10,311 nt of DNA from Candidatus Atribacteria bacterium (GTDB taxonomy: Bacteria > Atribacterota > Atribacteria > Atribacterales > Atribacteraceae), in the NCBI GenBank assembly GCA_003561145.1, contig PWXL01000104.1, positions 1-10,311 of the forward strand, in the 5' to 3' direction. Positions 1 through 6,210 of the stretch are shown piece by piece (the stretch's first letter is position 1; the number at the start of each line of letters is the position of its first letter). Under the pieces are notes generated by a model. The model did no database searches and was not told where the DNA came from. It worked only from the letters and a program-made list of their open reading frames with translations. The position numbers and the translations under genes are program-made.

Positions 1-212
1 AAGACAACGCCGCTTACGGGGCTATCGTTATCCAAGGTCATGGCAAGGTGGGTCCTGTGCCGGTTGAATCCCCGGCACTCATCCGTTTCGGGCAGATGAC
101 AAGCGACGAAATTTTTGTTTCGGAAGCTGCAGCCCGGGAAGGGGTACTCATCAAGAATATAAGTTCCAGTGATACTTTGGTTATACTGAAGCATTTCGGA
201 CCGGGAGCTTAA
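1..212 (+). CDS. 3' end of a probable cupin-like (mannose-6-phosphate isomerase-like) protein, partial
   Basis: An open frame enters from the left edge (first full codon at base 3) and ends at TAA 210-212, giving 69 C-terminal residues. The segment reads like the second half of a cupin beta-barrel. It has alternating hydrophobic strands, a stretch YGAIVIQGHGKVGPVPVE, then SPALIRFGQMTSDEIFV, and ends in VILKHFGPGA. From memory this tail (pressing on APTLIRFG, DEFFV, AREGV and ILKHFGP) resembles small cupins annotated as mannose-6-phosphate isomerase-like or sugar-phosphate isomerase homologues. That assignment is recognition by eye only, and the metal-binding histidines would lie upstream of the window. 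A sugar-isomerase role would fit the sugar transport genes that follow. It is separated from the next gene by 294 bases, so it is probably not tightly cotranscribed. Coding is fairly sure; the family is moderately sure. Confidence 0.55.
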   Translation, partial: DNAAYGAIVIQGHGKVGPVPVESPALIRFGQMTSDEIFVSEAAAREGVLIKNISSSDTLVILKHFGPGA

Positions 213-249
213 GCAGACCTTCCTTTTTTGCAAAATATTTCATAATGCC

Positions 250-266
250 ATACATGCAACATGTAT
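250..266. promoter_or_regulatory. 17-bp inverted repeat, possible operator
   Basis: The sequence ATACATG-caa-CATGTAT is a perfect inverted repeat with 7-base arms and a 3-base centre. It lies about 240 bases before the transporter operon, in otherwise non-coding DNA. An odd-centred, AT-rich dyad of this size is compatible with a repressor or activator site. It has no GC-rich stem or following T-run, so it does not look like a terminator. It shares no obvious sequence with the CG-centred operators at 4949 and 5178, so any regulator would be a different one. Confidence 0.3.
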
Positions 267-493
267 CTGTACTGCAGGTGAGAGAAACAGAAATAGACGT
301 AACTGTGTGGCTGTTCTATACGTTCATCCCAAGAAGGCTCATTATTATGCAAACATATGGGGGCGGGATGTGGACGCAGGGTTGTTGTGCTCACATATAG
401 TAGACAGGAACTTTTTGCCCATCATGGGAATAGTTCCCTGGCATATGGTACACAAAATGAAATGGATGGTGAGTGTCTGGGTAAGAAAAAGAA

Positions 494-499
494 GGGAGG
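494..499 (+). promoter_or_regulatory. ribosome binding site that fixes a TTG start
   Basis: GGGAGG sits 7 bases upstream of TTG at 507-509. This is a strong Shine-Dalgarno match at ideal spacing. In-frame ATG codons further upstream (for example 465) lack such a site, and they would add a tail with no similarity to ABC ATPases. The TTG start is therefore preferred. Confidence 0.75.
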
Positions 500-506
500 A
501 ACGAGT

Positions 507-1301
507 TTGAATTCAACAGACACAGAGACTGCGACCCAAACACCGGTGCTCCAGGTTCGTAACGTGTCCAAGCGTTTTGGAGGAGTGAAGGCCCTTAACA
601 ACGTTTCCCTGGAGGTGCACCGGGGAGAGATCAAAGGTCTCGTAGGGGATAACGGGGCGGGAAAATCAACGCTGATCAAGATTATCGCCGGTGTCTATCC
701 TCCCGATGGTGGAGAAGTGCTTATAAACGGGGAACCCGTTCACTTCAGTTCTCCCAGGGATGCCCGCAAATACGGTATCGAGACCGTTTACCAGAACCTT
801 GCGCTTTCCGAGAATTTGGATGTTCCATCCAATTTTTTCCTTGGTAGGGAGTTGGTCGTCGGTGGCTTGTTAAAACCCTTGAAGCTCATGCGTCTTGGCG
901 AGATGCAAAAACGCGCCCGTCAGGCGATTGAAGATCTCCACGTCAAGATCCCGGCGATCACTTCCCAGGTACGGTGGATGTCCGGAGGGCAGAGACAAGC
1001 TGTGGCTGTTGCCCGTTCCGCCTTTTGGAAGGGACAACTGTTGTTACTGGATGAGCCTACCGCGGCGCTCGGTGTGGAGGAATCAGGAGAGGTCATGCGG
1101 CTCCTGAAGAATCTGGCTACAGAACAAAAAATATCAATGATAGTTATCAGCCATAACCTTGAGCACGTGTGGTCGTTGTGTGACAGTATTGATGTGCTTC
1201 GCCAGGGAAAGAAGGTTGCTTCCGTGAGAAAAGACGAGACTACCCCCGAGGAGGTAGTTGGTTTCATCACCGGAGCTCACGCCGTTGCTGGATCGAAGTG
1301 A
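507..1301 (+). CDS. Sugar ABC transporter ATP-binding protein, CUT2 (ribose/fructose type), single domain
   Basis: This is the ATPase subunit that powers sugar import with the permease and binding protein encoded next. From the TTG start it is 264 residues. Walker A is GDNGAGKST (47-55), the Q-loop glutamine is Q96 (VYQN), the signature is MSGGQ (158-162), Walker B runs LLLLDEP (178-184) and the switch histidine is H216 (ISHN). The D-loop region reads AALGVEES, common in carbohydrate-type ATPases in place of SALD. All catalytic residues are present, so it should be active. Classical RbsA, XylG and MglA are about 500 residues with two fused ATPase domains. This one is half that length with one domain, like FrcA of the fructose importer, so it would work as a homodimer. 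Upstream extension to codon 357 is open but unsupported. The next gene follows after a 120-base gap. The function is secure; the sugar is unknown. Confidence 0.93.
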   Translation: MNSTDTETATQTPVLQVRNVSKRFGGVKALNNVSLEVHRGEIKGLVGDNGAGKSTLIKIIAGVYPPDGGEVLINGEPVHFSSPRDARKYGIETVYQNLALSENLDVPSNFFLGRELVVGGLLKPLKLMRLGEMQKRARQAIEDLHVKIPAITSQVRWMSGGQRQAVAVARSAFWKGQLLLLDEPTAALGVEESGEVMRLLKNLATEQKISMIVISHNLEHVWSLCDSIDVLRQGKKVASVRKDETTPEEVVGFITGAHAVAGSK

Positions 1302-1421
1302 TTCTCCGGTGTAGTGGAACAATGCCCGTGTTCAAAACGAATGTAGGGGTATTTCCTGTAACCGGAAGAAAACATGTAAGCAGTGAACATCAGGTGTTTC
1401 CATGGGAAGGTAGAAAATAGT

Positions 1422-2408
1422 ATGAATAAAAGTGTCAATAATGTGAAACCAGAAAAAAGTTTGACCCAATCATTCTTTATCTTGTGGGACCGTGTGGGTA
1501 TATTACTCGTCTTTTTAGTGGTATGTCTTATTTTCGGAATATTAACACCTCGCTTTTTCCACCCCCTGAACATAATTAACGTGATCAGGCAGGTTTCCAT
1601 CATAGGGGTCATAGCGGTGGGGATGACTTTCGTTATTCTTCTTGGTCTCATTGACCTTTCCGTTGGATCCATCGTGGCTTTTACCGGCATGATTGCTGCT
1701 GCTTTACAGGTCAAATGGGGAGGGGGCCTGTTTTTAAGCATTACCATACCTCTTCTTGTGGGCACCGGCATCGGTTTTTTTAACGGATATGTTTCCACCA
1801 AGGGGAATATTCATCCCTTTATCGTAACCCTGGGCACCATGAGTATATTTCGGGGAGCTACTCTGCTCGTCGCACAGGGAAGGCCCATTTCGGGTATGAA
1901 CCCGGAATTTCGGTACATCGGGGGTGGTATGGTTGGAGCGATCCCTTTCCCGGTGATCCTGTTTATAGGAAGTGTCATCTTTGCAGGCTGGATCTTGAAA
2001 AGAACTGTTTTCGGACGGTACACCTACTCCATCGGCGGAAACCCCGAGGCGGCACTTTTATCAGGCATACAGGTAGACAGCCACAAGGTGAAGTGTTTTT
2101 GTATCCTGGGCTTTTTAGGCGGGTTGAGTGGTCTTATCCTCACTTCCCGGCTCAACTCGGCCGAGATGCTGGCCGGAAGTGGTTATGAGCTCGATGTCAT
2201 CGGGGCGGTCATTATCGGTGGAACCAGCCTCTTCGGAGGAGAGGGTGGAGTTTACGGGACTCTTGTCGGGGCCTTGCTCATGGGATCGGTGACCAATGGC
2301 TTGAACCTTTTAGGGGTTCAGCCGTACTGGCAGATGATCGTTCGGGGCTCAATTCTCATCGCAGCCCTTTTGATGGACCGCTTGAAGAGGCGTTTCCTCG
2401 AACAGTAA
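1422..2408 (+). CDS. Sugar ABC transporter permease, CUT2 (RbsC-like)
   Basis: This is the membrane channel subunit of the ribose-type importer (BPD_transp_2 family). From ATG 1422 it is 328 residues, the usual length, and is almost entirely hydrophobic segments. Family landmarks are GLIDLSVGS at 75-83 (the GGIDLSVGS motif, with Leu for the second Gly), PFIVTLGTMSIFRG at 132-145, YSIGGNPEAALLSGI at 202-216, and the cytoplasmic coupling region with GAVIIGGTSLFGGEG at 261-275. The C-terminal DRLKRRF is a typical positively charged cytoplasmic end. The start is uncertain: ATG 1422 has GGAAGG at 1405-1410 (11-base spacing), while an in-frame GTG at 1383 would add 13 residues. I prefer ATG 1422 because the extra residues look unlike a family N-terminus. 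It lies between the ATPase and binding-protein genes, completing a three-part importer. Confidence 0.93.
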   Translation: MNKSVNNVKPEKSLTQSFFILWDRVGILLVFLVVCLIFGILTPRFFHPLNIINVIRQVSIIGVIAVGMTFVILLGLIDLSVGSIVAFTGMIAAALQVKWGGGLFLSITIPLLVGTGIGFFNGYVSTKGNIHPFIVTLGTMSIFRGATLLVAQGRPISGMNPEFRYIGGGMVGAIPFPVILFIGSVIFAGWILKRTVFGRYTYSIGGNPEAALLSGIQVDSHKVKCFCILGFLGGLSGLILTSRLNSAEMLAGSGYELDVIGAVIIGGTSLFGGEGGVYGTLVGALLMGSVTNGLNLLGVQPYWQMIVRGSILIAALLMDRLKRRFLEQ

Positions 2409-2457
2409 GGGAAGGGAGGTGAAACTCGTTCGGCGGTGGAACAGGAGAGCGTGTTTT

Positions 2458-2466
2458 TGATATAAT
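2458..2466 (+). promoter_or_regulatory. extended -10 promoter ahead of the binding-protein gene
   Basis: TGATATAAT is a perfect TATAAT with the TGn extension, 37 bases upstream of the binding-protein ATG. No good -35 is seen at 17-18 bases (GTGGAAC region), which extended -10 promoters can tolerate. An extra promoter here would raise binding-protein output over the membrane subunits, which is common for such transporters. This is inferred from sequence only. Confidence 0.45.
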
Positions 2467-2503
2467 TGTTCATGATGGAAAAATAAAAAAGGGAGGGATT
2501 AAC

Positions 2504-3463
2504 ATGAAGAAACTCATTGTTATGCTTCTGGCAGTGCTTCTGGTTCTCACACCCCTCATGGGGTCGGCCGCGTTGGCCGATGACCTTACCATTGGCTTGT
2601 CTTTCCCGAGTCTTGCGTTTGCCTGGTTTGCTTTCCTGGAACAGGCGGTATTGGAAAAGGCTGAAATACTCGGGGTGGACGTTATTTCCCTTGAGGCTGA
2701 GGACCGGGTGGACCGTCAGATGGCAATCATCGAGGACATGATTATCGCCGGAGTCGATGGTGTTCTGCTGGTACCCATCGAAATTGAAGCAGTAGTCCCG
2801 GCGGTTGAGGCCTTGAATGATGCCGGTATTCCGGTGGTGACCGTGGACCGCCGCTTGGTTGAGGATGCCCCCGTGGAGATACTGGCTCACGTGGGAGCAG
2901 ATAATGTAGCTGGAGGTCGAAATGCGGGGCACATGGTAGTAGATTACCTTGTGGAGAAGTACGGTGAACCCAGGGGTGTGGTTGTTGAACTGTACGGTCC
3001 CCCGGGTGCCGGCCCTGCTATTGAGCGCAGCCAGGGCTTCAACGAGGTGATGGAGGAATACCCTGACATTACCGTGGAAACCCGTACCGGATACTTCAGC
3101 AGGGTGGATGGTATGGCAGTGATGGAAGACATCATCATCAGCATCCCCGAATTTGACGCTGTGTTTGGGGCGAATGATGAAATGATTATGGGCGCCATCG
3201 AGGCCATGGAAGCAAGCGGCCTTGTAGATTTGGATGCAGTCCTCACAGTTGGCTTTGATGCCATTGAGGATGCCCTGGAAGCCATAGATCGTGGTATCCT
3301 GGATGCCAGTGTTGAACAGTTCCCAGGATTGCAGGCTTCCTTCGGGTTTGAAATTCTGGTGAATTACATGCGCGAAGGAGTGGTCCCGGAAGAAAAGATC
3401 ATTCTTATTGAACCGCTGGTCATTACCACAGAAAACCTGGATGAGGCGGAAAAGAGCTTCTAG
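2504..3463 (+). CDS. Secreted sugar-binding protein of the CUT2 ABC transporter (RbsB-like)
   Basis: This is the extracytoplasmic receptor that delivers a sugar to the permease above (Peripla_BP_4 fold). It is 319 residues, typical length. The start ATG 2504 has GGGAGG at 2491-2496. An N-terminal signal peptide has MKK, a hydrophobic core at 4-19 and a likely cut after ALA (residue 25). No lipobox cysteine is seen, so it is probably freely secreted into a periplasm, not a lipoprotein; this mildly favours a two-membrane cell. RbsB landmarks are VDGVLLVPIE (84-93), IPVVTVDRR (109-117, ligand-contacting region), GANDEM (222-227), VGFDA (249-253) and ASVEQFP (268-274). The mature protein is rich in Asp and Glu. 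A terminator follows immediately, marking the end of the unit. The ligand cannot be read from the sequence; ribose, xylose, galactose or polyols all occur in this family. Confidence 0.93.
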   Translation: MKKLIVMLLAVLLVLTPLMGSAALADDLTIGLSFPSLAFAWFAFLEQAVLEKAEILGVDVISLEAEDRVDRQMAIIEDMIIAGVDGVLLVPIEIEAVVPAVEALNDAGIPVVTVDRRLVEDAPVEILAHVGADNVAGGRNAGHMVVDYLVEKYGEPRGVVVELYGPPGAGPAIERSQGFNEVMEEYPDITVETRTGYFSRVDGMAVMEDIIISIPEFDAVFGANDEMIMGAIEAMEASGLVDLDAVLTVGFDAIEDALEAIDRGILDASVEQFPGLQASFGFEILVNYMREGVVPEEKIILIEPLVITTENLDEAEKSF

Positions 3464-3477
3464 GTAAGGGAGCCAAC

Positions 3478-3513
3478 AAAAAAGCCCGTACCATAATTGG
3501 TACGGGCTTTTTT
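3478..3513. terminator. bidirectional intrinsic terminator
   Basis: A perfect 9-bp stem GCCCGTACC/GGTACGGGC (3484-3492 with 3499-3507) has a 6-base loop ATAATT. It is flanked by six A on the left and six T on the right, so both strands show a GC-rich hairpin followed by a U-run. It lies 14 bases after the binding-protein stop and 5 bases beyond the stop of the converging minus-strand gene, serving both. Confidence 0.93.
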
Positions 3514-3518
3514 GATTC

Positions 3519-4925
3519 TTAAATCATTTCCCAGCCGATGCCGAGATTTTCACACACCAGCTTCAACTCCTCTACATAGTTTCCATATACAGCATGTATA
3601 TGGTTGCAGGGAAAGAGGTCTATGAAGCGCTCTATGGAAGTATCAAGTTTGCAGAAAGCGTGGGGCCATTCGATCTGGGTACGTTCCATGATTTCCTGGT
3701 TGGTTGCGTGATCGAAACGAACGAACTCCCCGTTGAGGATCGCCATCCAATACCCACCGTTTTTCCTCCCCAGGCGTGCCAGTGTAACCTTTCCGGGATG
3801 TGCAAGATGATGAACCGCCGCTCCGCCGGCGGGAAAATAGAAGCTTTCCGGGTAAAATATGACTTGAGAGAGATTTTCGGCAGGATCGAAGCTTCCTCCT
3901 GCAAAATATGTTGCATGCTGTCCGGAATTACACAGATCGAGGATTGCATAGTCAGCGTGCCAGTGGCGTACATCAGCAAAGAGTGCCGGGGTACGGGCGA
4001 GTTTTTTGAGTATCTCCATGGTGAGCGCTGCGTCCATGTCCGCTTCTGTTGAGCACACTATCGGCTCTTTTGGTCCATCGAAGTCATAGGGGTCATTCAT
4101 AAACGCCTCAGCCACATCCATGGTGCAATAGTTATTGGTAAGTTCCGGTTGTCCCTTGATTCCGCAGAAATCAAGATGCATTTCCCCGCAGAGTTCTTTC
4201 ACCGCGTAATAGGAGGCAATCTGACGCTTCAGGATTTCTGGAGTGAGCTGTTTTCCGTCATAAGCGATTTTTCCCACGTGCTTTTCACACCAGCTCAGAG
4301 CACTTTCCACACGGGATTTCGGAATTGATTCTGCTTTACGGACAATCTCCCACTGATCGATATGCTCAACATCGACCCCGAAAACCTCCATCCAGGTTTC
4401 AGTACCGGTAGTTGCGGTATACATTCCCATGGGACGGCCACCGAAGCATCCGAAGGTTTGACCACGTAGAGATTGTACGCAACTTGCCGCCGTAATAAAA
4501 GTGTTGACCTTGTTGAATATCGAACCGTCTTCAATATCTCCTGAAACACGCTGATAAGGAATTCCCACGTTATCAAGAGCTCCGGAACCGGCAAGCATTC
4601 CAACCAGGCCCGGATAACCGGGATTAATGTTGGACAGACAGAGGTAGGGACCGGGAGCGAACTGGGCTGCCAGTACGGTGAATTGGGGCCAGGACCAAAT
4701 GGAGTAATTGAAAATTGTACAATCTACGCCGTTTTCCTGCATCTTTTTTCCGGCTTGGACCGCTTGAGGATTACTGCTGGGGATTTCATCGGCCACCAAC
4801 ACTTCGTGACCGGCCTCCATGAGTTTTTTTACCAACCGTTCCTGAAAGGAGCGGTTCATGGGAAGTAATTCCTGGTGCACGTGGGGTCTGCCGTCAGAAA
4901 AGGTGATGATGCCCACCTTACTCAT
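3519..4925 (-). CDS. L-fucose/L-arabinose isomerase-family protein
   Basis: This is a predicted cytoplasmic, metal-dependent aldose-ketose isomerase or relative, 468 residues. On the minus strand AAGGAGG precedes the ATG with good spacing. The N-terminal part (KVGIITFSDGR, 3-13) and middle region (about 96-170) form the expected Rossmann-like domains. Putative metal ligands are E294 in CSTEADMDAAL, D318 in LFADVRHWH, and H444 in CNHIHAVYG (H442 is an alternative). The 24-residue gap from E294 to D318 equals that between the E. coli FucI metal ligands E337 and D361, supporting the match. FucI is about 590 residues, so this is a shorter family member whose true substrate may differ from fucose. 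It converges with the CUT2 operon and diverges from the CUT1/AOR operon, sharing its regulatory region. The family is confident; the substrate is unknown. Confidence 0.85.
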   Translation of the reverse strand: MSKVGIITFSDGRPHVHQELLPMNRSFQERLVKKLMEAGHEVLVADEIPSSNPQAVQAGKKMQENGVDCTIFNYSIWSWPQFTVLAAQFAPGPYLCLSNINPGYPGLVGMLAGSGALDNVGIPYQRVSGDIEDGSIFNKVNTFITAASCVQSLRGQTFGCFGGRPMGMYTATTGTETWMEVFGVDVEHIDQWEIVRKAESIPKSRVESALSWCEKHVGKIAYDGKQLTPEILKRQIASYYAVKELCGEMHLDFCGIKGQPELTNNYCTMDVAEAFMNDPYDFDGPKEPIVCSTEADMDAALTMEILKKLARTPALFADVRHWHADYAILDLCNSGQHATYFAGGSFDPAENLSQVIFYPESFYFPAGGAAVHHLAHPGKVTLARLGRKNGGYWMAILNGEFVRFDHATNQEIMERTQIEWPHAFCKLDTSIERFIDLFPCNHIHAVYGNYVEELKLVCENLGIGWEMI

Positions 4926-4948
4926 AGTAAAGCCTCCTTGTTTGCATT

Positions 4949-4968
4949 GAAAGTAATCGATTGCAATA
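4949..4968. promoter_or_regulatory. LacI-type operator O1 at the isomerase promoter
   Basis: GAAAGTAATCGATTGCAATA is an imperfect CG-centred dyad. Read in the direction of the isomerase promoter, TATTGCAATCGATTAC matches 14 of 16 bases of operator O2 at 5178. It begins right after the predicted -10 (4969-4974) and covers the expected transcription start near 4962, a placement suited to repression. It is a poorer match to the CcpA cre consensus than O2. Confidence 0.6.
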
Positions 4969-4998
4969 ATTGTAACGTAAAAAAGAATTTTTTGTCCA
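4969..4998 (-). promoter_or_regulatory. predicted promoter of the isomerase gene
   Basis: On the minus strand TGGACA (4993-4998, 5 of 6 to the -35 consensus) is followed after 18 bases by TACAAT (4969-4974, 5 of 6 to the -10 consensus). The start point would fall within operator O1. Confidence 0.55.
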
Positions 4999-5151
4999 CC
5001 CCACCTTGGGTAAGATTTTTAAATGGGTTGACACGCACCAATGTAAAGGAAGCTCGAGATAATACCTATAATATTATATAGAGTCCTATATATTCATTTA
5101 TTAAAGGTTATTTTCAGCTTATAATAAACTATATATTCCTTGAATAATGAG

Positions 5152-5181
5152 TTGACAGCTCCATAATAACAATGATATATT
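5152..5181 (+). promoter_or_regulatory. predicted promoter of the CUT1/URO-D/AOR operon
   Basis: A perfect -35 TTGACA (5152-5157) is followed after 18 bases by TATATT (5176-5181, 5 of 6 to TATAAT), which also carries the TG extension at 5173-5174. This is a strong sigma-70-type promoter. Its -10 and start point are overlapped by operator O2, so it should be tightly switchable. Confidence 0.75.
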
Positions 5182-5197
5182 GTAACCGATTACAATA
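5178..5197. promoter_or_regulatory. LacI-type operator O2 at the CUT1 operon promoter
   Basis: TATTGTAACCGATTACAATA is a near-perfect 20-bp palindrome (9 of 10 base pairs symmetric) centred on CG, the hallmark of LacI/GalR-family operators. Its core TGTAACCGATTACA also satisfies the CcpA catabolite-repression consensus TGWAANCGNTNWCA exactly, so either a dedicated LacI-type regulator or a CcpA-like protein could bind. It overlaps the last bases of the -10 and the expected start near 5188. Confidence 0.75.
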
Positions 5198-5258
5198 AAT
5201 GCCGGTAGGAATAGAAGACAGCCAGCCAGCAGAACAATGGAGGGAGGAAAGACATGAT

Positions 5259-6209
5259 ATGACTGATCTATCTTCCATGAGTCAGGCCAAAAGCATCTCT
5301 GTTGCAAAGACCCCTGCAGGAAGAGAAAGTTTTTTTAACCGACGGTTACCTATTATTATGGCACTTCCCGCCATAGCACTGGTTGTAGTCATTATCGTTA
5401 TCCCCATGATATATTCCTTCTATCTCAGCTTGACCAATTTAAACCTGCTTCGGCCCGCACAGACACAGTTTGTTGGATTTGATAATTATATGCGGCTCTT
5501 TCGGGATTCAGTTTTTTGGCGTTCTTTTTTCAATACTGTCATTTTTATGGGAGTAGCGGTGAATGTGCAGTTTGTGCTGGGACTCTTTATGGCCCAGCTC
5601 ATGTTCCGGGTAAACCGTGGCCAGGGAATCGTCCGTACCGCAATTATGGCTCCCATGATGTTCGCCCCGGTCCTGGTGGGATTCCAATTCAAGTGGTTTT
5701 TCCATGACCAGGTTGGCCTGGTCAACAACATCCTTTATGAAATAACCGGGCGTTACCAGGTCATTCCCTGGCTGGTAGATTATCCTTCGAATCTTATCAG
5801 CATACTCATAGCAGAAATCTGGATGAGCACCCCTTTCATGGTCATTGTCTTCATGGCGGGGCTGGTGAGCTTGCCCAGTGAACCGTTTGAAGCAGCGGCG
5901 GTGGACGGAGCCTCGGGCTGGCAGCAATTCCGCTTTATCACTTTTCCCCTGATGAGTCCTTTCATCTATATTGCCATGGTTATCCGCTCCCTGGACTTGG
6001 GCCGGGCGTATGACCTTGTACGAATTATGACCGGGGGAGGTCCGGCTCACCGCTCGGAAATGATCTGGACATACACCTTCCGGTTGGCCATTACCAACAA
6101 CCGATTCGGTTTGGGAACGGCCATGTCATTTATTACCGTAGCGGTATCGTTTGTATTTGTTATCTATCTCTTCAAACAATTAGCAAAGAGCCGGCAGGAG
6201 GTCTATTGA
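5259..6209 (+). CDS. Sugar ABC transporter permease, CUT1 (MalF/UgpA-like)
   Basis: This is one of two membrane subunits of a maltose-type importer for mono- or oligosaccharides. From ATG 5259 it is 316 residues, typical for the family; GGAGG at 5243-5247 supports this start. An in-frame ATG at 5199 would add 20 polar residues, but it sits only about 10 bases beyond the predicted transcription start. After a polar N-terminus, hydrophobic segments begin near residue 32. The ATPase-docking EAA loop is EAAAVDGASGWQQFRFITFP at 211-230, with the conserved EAA---G. FVGFDNYMRLF (71-81) is the usual motif after the first periplasmic loop, and MTGGGPAHRSEM (257-268) is another MalF/UgpA landmark. It is first in the operon, one base from its partner permease. 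No cognate binding protein or ATPase is encoded nearby. Confidence 0.92.
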   Translation: MTDLSSMSQAKSISVAKTPAGRESFFNRRLPIIMALPAIALVVVIIVIPMIYSFYLSLTNLNLLRPAQTQFVGFDNYMRLFRDSVFWRSFFNTVIFMGVAVNVQFVLGLFMAQLMFRVNRGQGIVRTAIMAPMMFAPVLVGFQFKWFFHDQVGLVNNILYEITGRYQVIPWLVDYPSNLISILIAEIWMSTPFMVIVFMAGLVSLPSEPFEAAAVDGASGWQQFRFITFPLMSPFIYIAMVIRSLDLGRAYDLVRIMTGGGPAHRSEMIWTYTFRLAITNNRFGLGTAMSFITVAVSFVFVIYLFKQLAKSRQEVY

Positions 6210-6210
6210 A

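Larger units (their letters stand above)
213..506 (+). other. non-coding gap upstream of the CUT2 transporter operon
   Basis: This 294-base stretch has no convincing gene. Frames of 61-67 codons exist on both strands, but they have no good ribosome binding site at their starts and no recognisable product. It holds a T-run at 223-229 without a clear GC-rich stem, one clean inverted repeat (250-266) and a short one (CCCAT-C-ATGGG at 418-428). It ends in the purine-rich ribosome binding site of the ATPase gene. I could not find a convincing -35/-10 pair, so the operon promoter is unplaced, though it should lie here. Confidence 0.6.
4926..5258. promoter_or_regulatory. divergent intergenic regulatory region
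   Basis: This 333-base AT-rich stretch separates the isomerase gene (leftward) from the CUT1 operon (rightward). It holds two outward promoters and two related CG-centred operators, listed separately. Between them (about 5000-5150) I see only AT-rich DNA, including the short perfect palindrome TATAATATTATA at 5067-5078 and an unpaired TTGACA at 5028-5033, but no gene. The rightward transcript should have a leader of about 70 bases and the leftward one about 37 bases. No riboswitch-like structure was recognised. Confidence 0.75.

Noticed and set aside
223..240. Intrinsic terminator after the first partial gene
   Set aside because: There is a T-run, but no stable GC-rich stem directly before it.
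357..506. N-terminal extension of the ATPase to an upstream start
   Set aside because: The added 50 residues have no ABC similarity, and the strong GGGAGG at 494-499 fits the TTG at 507.
307..510. 67-codon plus-strand frame starting at GTG before the ATPase gene
   Set aside because: No ribosome binding site at its start, no recognisable product, and it overlaps the leader and the TTG start of the ATPase gene.
1302..1370. Inverted arms TTCTCCGGT and ACCGGAAGAA flanking the ATPase/permease gap
   Set aside because: Imperfect, with a loop of about 50 bases and no T-run, so it is not credible as a terminator or attenuator.
5028..5072. TTGACA at 5028 and TATAAT at 5067 as a third promoter
   Set aside because: Their spacing of 33 bases is far beyond the 16-19 range, and neither has a good partner at the right distance.
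4875..5081. 68-codon plus-strand frame across the isomerase start and intergenic region
   Set aside because: It runs through the predicted minus-strand promoter and operator, with no signature and no ribosome binding site.
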